Source: GWF2-50-93 sp049297395 (GTDB taxonomy: Bacteria > Verrucomicrobiota > Lentisphaeria > Victivallales > GWF2-50-93). From it: 9,322 bases of DNA. Location of the stretch: the NCBI GenBank assembly GCA_049297395.1, contig JBAQUG010000414.1, forward strand, positions 1 through 9,322, in the 5' to 3' direction. This document shows, in pieces, positions 5,598 through 9,322 of the stretch; within the stretch, counting starts at the first letter, position 1, and every line of letters starts with the position of its first letter. The position numbers and the translations under genes are program-made. A model generated the notes under the pieces. The model searched no databases. It saw nothing but the letters and a program-made list of their open reading frames with translations, and had not been told where the DNA came from.

Positions 5598-7898
5598 ATG
5601 AAAATCAAAACTCCTATCAGTAATGCCATTCTGCTGCTTGTCATGCTGGCTCTCGCCGGATGCGGCAGCACTTCAGGAAGTAAAATTGCCGCGCCTGTCG
5701 ACGCTGCCAACGAAAATGTCGTCAACGTCCCTGCAGCCACTCCTGTTGCCGGGCAGAATGAAAATCTGTCTGGCACGGAACAAAGTTTCCCTGACTTGAC
5801 AGAGGAATATGGAGGAAGCGATCCCATAGAAGGATTTAACCGTTCGATGTTTGCAGTAAACAAGTTCGGATTGAAATATATGGTGCAGCCGGTTGTCATT
5901 TTCTGGGGTTCGCTGGTTCCAAGGCACGGCATACAAGGTTTCAGGCGCCTCGCCGATAATATCGCCTTCCCCAGACGCACGGTCAGTTCGCTTTGCCAGG
6001 CAAAATTGAAATATGCAGGTATTGACACATCCCGATTCCTCATCAATGTGACCCTTGGCATCGCCGGTTTTTATGATCCTGCCCTTGACTGGTTCGACAT
6101 GGAGGAGCAGGACGAGGATTTTGGACAGGCTTTTGCCGTATGGGGCATCGGACCCGGATGCGTGCTTCATCTTCCGGTTCTGGGGCCTTCCAATATCCGT
6201 GACGGAGTCGGCAAGATTTTCGACTATGCGTTTGATCCTAAGACTTATATTCCCTATCCCGGTGTGTTCGGCTTCACGATGCTTAATGATAGCGCACACA
6301 GTTACCGGGATATGGACACATTCTTCCGGGCGAACTACGATCCATACGAGCTTCTGAAAAGAATGTATGCTGCGGAACGCCATCTCAAGATCAACGATTA
6401 TGACCGGAAGGAGAGAATAAAGGAATATCAGGATAAATTCCTTGCAGATAATCCTGAAATTATATTGCCCGAACCGGATCCTCTGCTTAACGGGATCGTA
6501 GTCCAAGGCTTCAAATCGCAGGGAACATATATCGACACGCCGAGGGTCAGCATGGTGGATATCCAGAACGACAACAAGAGCATGTGGGTTGATTTATCCC
6601 TCTGGAACACCGATTTCTTCAACCAGGGCTCCATCCGTTCCGTTGAAGTGATCAAGGGCAAGCCCGAAATGCCGTACAAGGTATGGTATCAGAAACAGGA
6701 TGACGCACCGCTTGCCGTGGTGATTCCCGGGTTCGGCACGCATTTCACAAGTACGCACGCCTCCAGGATTTCTGAAATCCTTTTCAACCAGGGTTACACG
6801 GTAGTTATATTGAACAGCGCGTTCAACTGGGAGTTCATGACCACTGCGGGATCTGCTCCCGTGCCCGGCTATGTTCCTTCGGATGCCGAGGATGTAAGGG
6901 TGGCCGCTGCCGCAGTAATCAAGCATCTGGAGGGCAAGGGACTCCACTTTCAGAAGAAAATAATGGTCGGCTATTCGCTTGGGGGAACTCATGCGCTGTT
7001 CATTGGAGCAAAGGAGAAGGCAGATCCGAAGCTGGAAATTGACCGCTTCATCGCAATCAATCCGCTTATTGATACGGCGAAATCGGTTTCGGCTGTTGAC
7101 AAAACGTCGCTCGCGTGGAAAAAATGGCCGCGTGAACAGATTTTCGACCGTGGGGTTTTTGCAGCAGGAAAAATGCTTTCTATCATTAGGAAACAATATA
7201 AGCCTTACGGAGAGCCGGAGCCGGCAAAGGAGAAAAACGGAATAGGGTCAGTCATCGGCAAAAGTGTACCCCCGCCTGCACCTGCAGCAGGTGAAACAGC
7301 GCAGCCGGGAAAGGACAAGGAGCCGGCAAAGTGCGATCCTCTTCCATTTAACGACCTTGAAGCACAGGTGCTGATTTCCTTCAATTACAAGATTACTTTG
7401 GAGGAAATGATTGTCAGCATAGTCAGAAACAGCGGTGCGCCGAACTGTTTTAAAAACAAGTGCTCCTGGGGAAACAGGACCGAGTTCTATCGCGAAATAA
7501 GTCAATTGTCCTTTGACGACTATAATAAAGTATTACTGGTCAGATACCTTTCGGATAAGGAAAAACGTGCAGTCTCTCAAGATGAAATCGAAAAAAAATC
7601 CAGACTCATGTCGATTGAGGATTTTATGCGGAACGAGCAGGATGTTTCTGTCATTAGTTCGTCGAACGATTTTCTGGATACTCACACAGACCACCAATGG
7701 CTTAAGAAAACAATGGGCGACAGATGCTTTTTATATAATGGCGGAGGACATCTGGGAGAACTTTATTTTGCCGGATCTCAAGATAGACTGGCCGTATTGG
7801 CTGGCGAGTTGATAAAAAAAGCAAACTCACCCGATGTCGCCGGACAGAAAATAGCCGCCGTCAAGTCCGAAGAAACGAGGCAGGTAAATATTCACTGA
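5598..7898 (+). CDS. MlaA/VacJ lipoprotein fused to an alpha/beta-hydrolase domain
   Basis: 766 residues. The lipobox LALAGC puts the lipidated Cys at 22, with Gly at +2 (outer-membrane sorting by E. coli rules). After a low-complexity linker, residues 75-245 match MlaA: DPIEGFNRSMFAVNKF at 75-90, a FLINVTLGIAGFYDP block at 147-161, EDFGQAFAVWGIGPG at 173-187 and LPVLGPSNIRDG at 192-203. MlaA draws misplaced phospholipids from the outer leaflet of the outer membrane; it is normally about 250 residues. Residues 246-366 are unrecognised. Residues 370-740 look like an alpha/beta-hydrolase: candidate oxyanion strand-loop VVIPGFG (374-380), nucleophile elbow GYSLGG (Ser460), candidate acid Asp691 in SSNDFLD, and candidate His718 in GGGHLGE. 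A Pro/Lys-rich insert (about 536-580) interrupts this half. Cys579, 617, 622 and 710 could form disulfides. The fusion is one uninterrupted frame. No strong ribosome-binding site precedes the ATG. Substrate unknown; lipase/esterase is inference. Confidence 0.87.
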   Translation: MKIKTPISNAILLLVMLALAGCGSTSGSKIAAPVDAANENVVNVPAATPVAGQNENLSGTEQSFPDLTEEYGGSDPIEGFNRSMFAVNKFGLKYMVQPVVIFWGSLVPRHGIQGFRRLADNIAFPRRTVSSLCQAKLKYAGIDTSRFLINVTLGIAGFYDPALDWFDMEEQDEDFGQAFAVWGIGPGCVLHLPVLGPSNIRDGVGKIFDYAFDPKTYIPYPGVFGFTMLNDSAHSYRDMDTFFRANYDPYELLKRMYAAERHLKINDYDRKERIKEYQDKFLADNPEIILPEPDPLLNGIVVQGFKSQGTYIDTPRVSMVDIQNDNKSMWVDLSLWNTDFFNQGSIRSVEVIKGKPEMPYKVWYQKQDDAPLAVVIPGFGTHFTSTHASRISEILFNQGYTVVILNSAFNWEFMTTAGSAPVPGYVPSDAEDVRVAAAAVIKHLEGKGLHFQKKIMVGYSLGGTHALFIGAKEKADPKLEIDRFIAINPLIDTAKSVSAVDKTSLAWKKWPREQIFDRGVFAAGKMLSIIRKQYKPYGEPEPAKEKNGIGSVIGKSVPPPAPAAGETAQPGKDKEPAKCDPLPFNDLEAQVLISFNYKITLEEMIVSIVRNSGAPNCFKNKCSWGNRTEFYREISQLSFDDYNKVLLVRYLSDKEKRAVSQDEIEKKSRLMSIEDFMRNEQDVSVISSSNDFLDTHTDHQWLKKTMGDRCFLYNGGGHLGELYFAGSQDRLAVLAGELIKKANSPDVAGQKIAAVKSEETRQVNIH

Positions 7899-7927
7899 AC
7901 GAACATATTCCAGTGAATATTTACTTG
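7881..7927. terminator. Shared hairpin at the convergent gene ends
   Basis: Bases 7881-7897 pair with 7911-7927: 17 positions, one of them a G-T wobble (7883-7925), with the inner 14 bp perfect, around a 13-nt loop. It includes the TGA of the lipoprotein gene (7896-7898) and the TAA of the glycosyltransferase gene on the other strand (7921-7923). Placement between convergent genes 22 nt apart fits a bidirectional terminator. No T run follows on either strand, so it is not canonical; it may act as a 3'-end stabiliser or as a repeat element. Confidence 0.65.
7884..7906 (+). repeat. Copy 1 of a 23-nt hairpin-arm-plus-loop repeat
   Basis: GTAAATATTCACTGAACGAA and three more bases (CAT) recur at 9296-9318 with one change (T7889 is G at 9301), in the same orientation. 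The conserved part includes the loop bases AACGAACAT, which are not needed for pairing. Confidence 0.8.
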
Positions 7928-9045
7928 TAGCCAAGTATGAGCTTTGCAATATTGTATACTGCTTCCGGGTTGTTTTCCTTTTGCAGTGCCGACACATGGC
8001 GGCTATATGTCTCCGGTTGCATGATATTACGCACGGCTGGCACTATCCTTTTGTAGTCTGACACCACAACGCCGAGCTGCATTTTAAGGACATGATCGAC
8101 ATTGCCTTTTTCCTGTCCGGGCAAAAAGCTTGTAAGAATTATCGGCAGGCTTTTCGAAACGGCTTCCCTGATTGTTCCTGGCCCTGCCTTTGTAATGATA
8201 AGATCAGAAGCACCCATGATATCTGATATCTTGTCAGTAAAACCATACACTTTCATGGGGAAACTGAATTTGGAGCTATTATCCTCAAGTCTCTTTTTGA
8301 GAGACTTGTTTCTTCCGGTCACCACTACGACCTGTATGTCCAGGTTGCCTTTGCTTAGCGCGACAATGTATTCATAGATATTGCCCCCGCCTTCTCCCCC
8401 GCCCATGAATAATAAAGTGAACCTGTCAGTGGCAATTCCCATGGACCGGCGCAGCTCTTTCTTGGAAGCTGAATCCTTGAAGAATTTAGGTTCTATTGGA
8501 AATCCCAGTACTTCAATATTGTCAACGGCATATCCATACTTCCCGCAAAGTGCTTTTGCATCTTCCGTTGCCAGTACGATCTTGTCGACCAGCGGTGATA
8601 TCCAGACACGGTGAAAGGTAACAGGATCGGTCACGACGGTTATAATCGGGACGTTATGATTAATCTCCCTCATTGCCATCACGGCAATATGGTTTGTCAT
8701 GGGATGCACCGAAACAATTATGTCCGGCTTCCTTTCCTTTATAAGCGCCTGAAGCTTTTTCCCTACAAAGGGGGCGGAGACTTTAGCCATGATTGCGATG
8801 GACAAGTTGCTGTTGGTAGCATGATACAAGCCACCCCACAGGAGAGGGAAATGCTTTGTAATTGGAGCATACATGTTTGCCATAAGGCTTATTAATTTGT
8901 TTGAGGAGGCGAAAACATCTGCCAGCTCCTGTTTCGGTGCGTTATCGCCCATTATCTCTTTTATAGTTTCAACTAAAGCATTAGCCGCACTTCGATGCCC
9001 ACCGCCGGTTTCTGAAAACAGATAAAGGATCTTCTTGTTTCTCAT
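7921..9045 (-). CDS. GT28-type glycosyltransferase, diacylglycerol/MGDG-synthase-like
   Basis: 374 residues with a two-Rossmann GT-B layout. The N-terminus has SETGGGHRSAANAL (11-24), the hallmark of the MGDG-synthase/UgtP branch next to MurG. VSVHPMTNHIAVMAM (111-125) and VVTDPVTFHRVW (137-148) follow in the acceptor half. In the C-terminal half LLFMGGGEGGGN (211-222) begins the nucleotide-sugar domain. ITKAGPGTIREA (284-295) and LPGQEKGNVDHV (308-319) match the sugar-nucleotide binding motifs of the family. Relatives transfer glucose or galactose from UDP-sugar to diacylglycerol on the cytosolic face of the inner membrane; donor and acceptor cannot be fixed here. No signal peptide, as expected for a peripheral enzyme. 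The start is supported by AGGA 5 nt upstream (9051-9054, minus strand). It converges on the MlaA-hydrolase gene with a 22-nt gap. A MurG-like role is less likely, given the TGGGHRSA-type N-terminus and the lack of cell-wall gene neighbours. Confidence 0.85.
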   Translation of the reverse strand: MRNKKILYLFSETGGGHRSAANALVETIKEIMGDNAPKQELADVFASSNKLISLMANMYAPITKHFPLLWGGLYHATNSNLSIAIMAKVSAPFVGKKLQALIKERKPDIIVSVHPMTNHIAVMAMREINHNVPIITVVTDPVTFHRVWISPLVDKIVLATEDAKALCGKYGYAVDNIEVLGFPIEPKFFKDSASKKELRRSMGIATDRFTLLFMGGGEGGGNIYEYIVALSKGNLDIQVVVVTGRNKSLKKRLEDNSSKFSFPMKVYGFTDKISDIMGASDLIITKAGPGTIREAVSKSLPIILTSFLPGQEKGNVDHVLKMQLGVVVSDYKRIVPAVRNIMQPETYSRHVSALQKENNPEAVYNIAKLILGYK

Positions 9046-9167
9046 GCTATTCCTGGTTGAAGGCTTTTTTACGGGTAAAATGTTAGGATAGACTGACCCC
9101 CTGTAATTACAAGACTCAATCCATAATATAAGGGTTCGCTAAAAAACAACTTGGTCATTTGCTGGCC

Positions 9168-9183
9168 AATATCTGAAGATATT
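9168..9183. other. Short palindrome upstream of the glycosyltransferase
   Basis: AATATCT and AGATATT are perfect inverted 7-mers around GA. This could be a small operator-like dyad or chance in AT-rich sequence. No regulator can be named. Confidence 0.4.
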
Positions 9184-9227
9184 TGACGATTGAGCAACGT
9201 GATAAGCGGCCGGAAGAACGCCAGCCC

Positions 9228-9267
9228 GTACGTATTCAGTAAACTATGTCGTTTACTAAATCCGTAC
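9228..9267. other. Long imperfect hairpin, 15 of 17 positions paired
   Basis: Bases 9228-9244 pair with 9251-9267 around a 6-nt loop (TATGTC), with two single mismatches (9233-9262 and 9237-9258). The outer part is GTACG/CGTAC and the inner part AGTAAAC/GTTTACT. It lies between the glycosyltransferase and the repeat at the window edge. It may be an RNA structure in a leader, a terminator for a gene beyond the window, or an operator. Confidence 0.65.
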
Positions 9268-9295
9268 AAACTGTTTATTTCGCGTTTTATTAGAT

Positions 9296-9322
9296 GTAAA
9301 GATTCACTGAACGAACATGGTT
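9296..9322 (+). repeat. Copy 2 (cut by window edge) of the hairpin repeat
   Basis: Bases 9296-9318 match 7884-7906 at 22 of 23 positions. The window ends inside the loop or at the turn, so the return arm is not visible. If the hairpin is complete, the return arm should continue with CAGTGAATC and then TTTAC, compensating the T-to-G change at 9301. Confidence 0.75.

Larger units (their letters stand above)
9046..9295. other. Noncoding leader upstream of the glycosyltransferase
   Basis: No convincing gene. The only open frame (minus strand, 9069-9269, 66 codons) has no recognisable domain. The region probably holds the glycosyltransferase promoter and leader. On the minus strand a TATTAT lies about 15 nt after a TTGTTT in the segment around 9123-9150, a weak promoter candidate. 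A short palindrome (9168-9183) and a longer hairpin (9228-9267) lie further upstream. Confidence 0.5.

Noticed and set aside
7881..7927. Integron attC-like site or CRISPR repeat
   Set aside because: The palindrome lacks paired RYYYAAC/GTTRRRY boxes with extrahelical bases, and there is no spaced array. Two copies 1.4 kb apart do not make either structure.
9069..9269. Minus-strand 66-codon frame upstream of the glycosyltransferase
   Set aside because: No recognisable domain, it contains the long hairpin at 9228-9267, and no good ribosome-binding site was seen.

Overview
The window reads as an ordinary chromosomal stretch from a diderm (Gram-negative) bacterium. Two lipobox lipoproteins, an MCE-domain intermembrane lipid-transport operon and an MlaA domain all require an outer membrane. 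The taxon is not certain. The interspersed repeat at 622-653 and 820-851 resembles, from memory, repeats that are common in Lentisphaerae/Kiritimatiellota/Omnitrophota-type genomes, so a PVC-related environmental or gut bacterium is a tentative guess. The first part (about 1-3650) looks more GC-rich than the rest; I did not compute this.

Layout. Positions 5-3649 (+) hold a complete-looking pqi operon: two single-domain PqiA membrane proteins, PqiB (three MCE domains) and the lipoprotein PqiC. pqiA2-pqiB and pqiB-pqiC are packed tightly at their junctions. The two pqiA genes are instead separated by 222 nt holding an inverted pair of about 32-nt repeats around strong hairpins. After a 222-nt gap with a candidate promoter come an MscS-type mechanosensitive channel (3872-5509, +) and an unusual 766-residue lipoprotein (5598-7898, +). 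That lipoprotein joins an N-terminal MlaA/VacJ domain to a C-terminal alpha/beta-hydrolase. Convergent to it is a GT28-type glycosyltransferase of the diacylglycerol/MGDG-synthase kind (7921-9045, -). The last 277 nt (9046-9322) hold no convincing gene, only the glycosyltransferase leader, two hairpins and a partial copy of a repeated hairpin.

How the genes may work together. Every gene fits envelope lipid handling or envelope stress. PqiABC makes a protein path for lipids between the membranes. MlaA-type proteins withdraw mislocalised phospholipid from the outer leaflet of the outer membrane, and the fused hydrolase could process such a lipid. The glycosyltransferase could make glycolipid from diacylglycerol, and MscS relieves osmotic tension. 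The shared theme is inferred from neighbourhood, not shown by the sequence.

The most interesting items are the MlaA-hydrolase fusion, and a hairpin repeat (7881-7927, partial copy 9296-9322) whose loop is conserved and whose stem carries the stop codons of two convergent genes. Next is the inverted repeat inserted in the pqi operon, which supplies the C-terminus and stop codon of the first PqiA.
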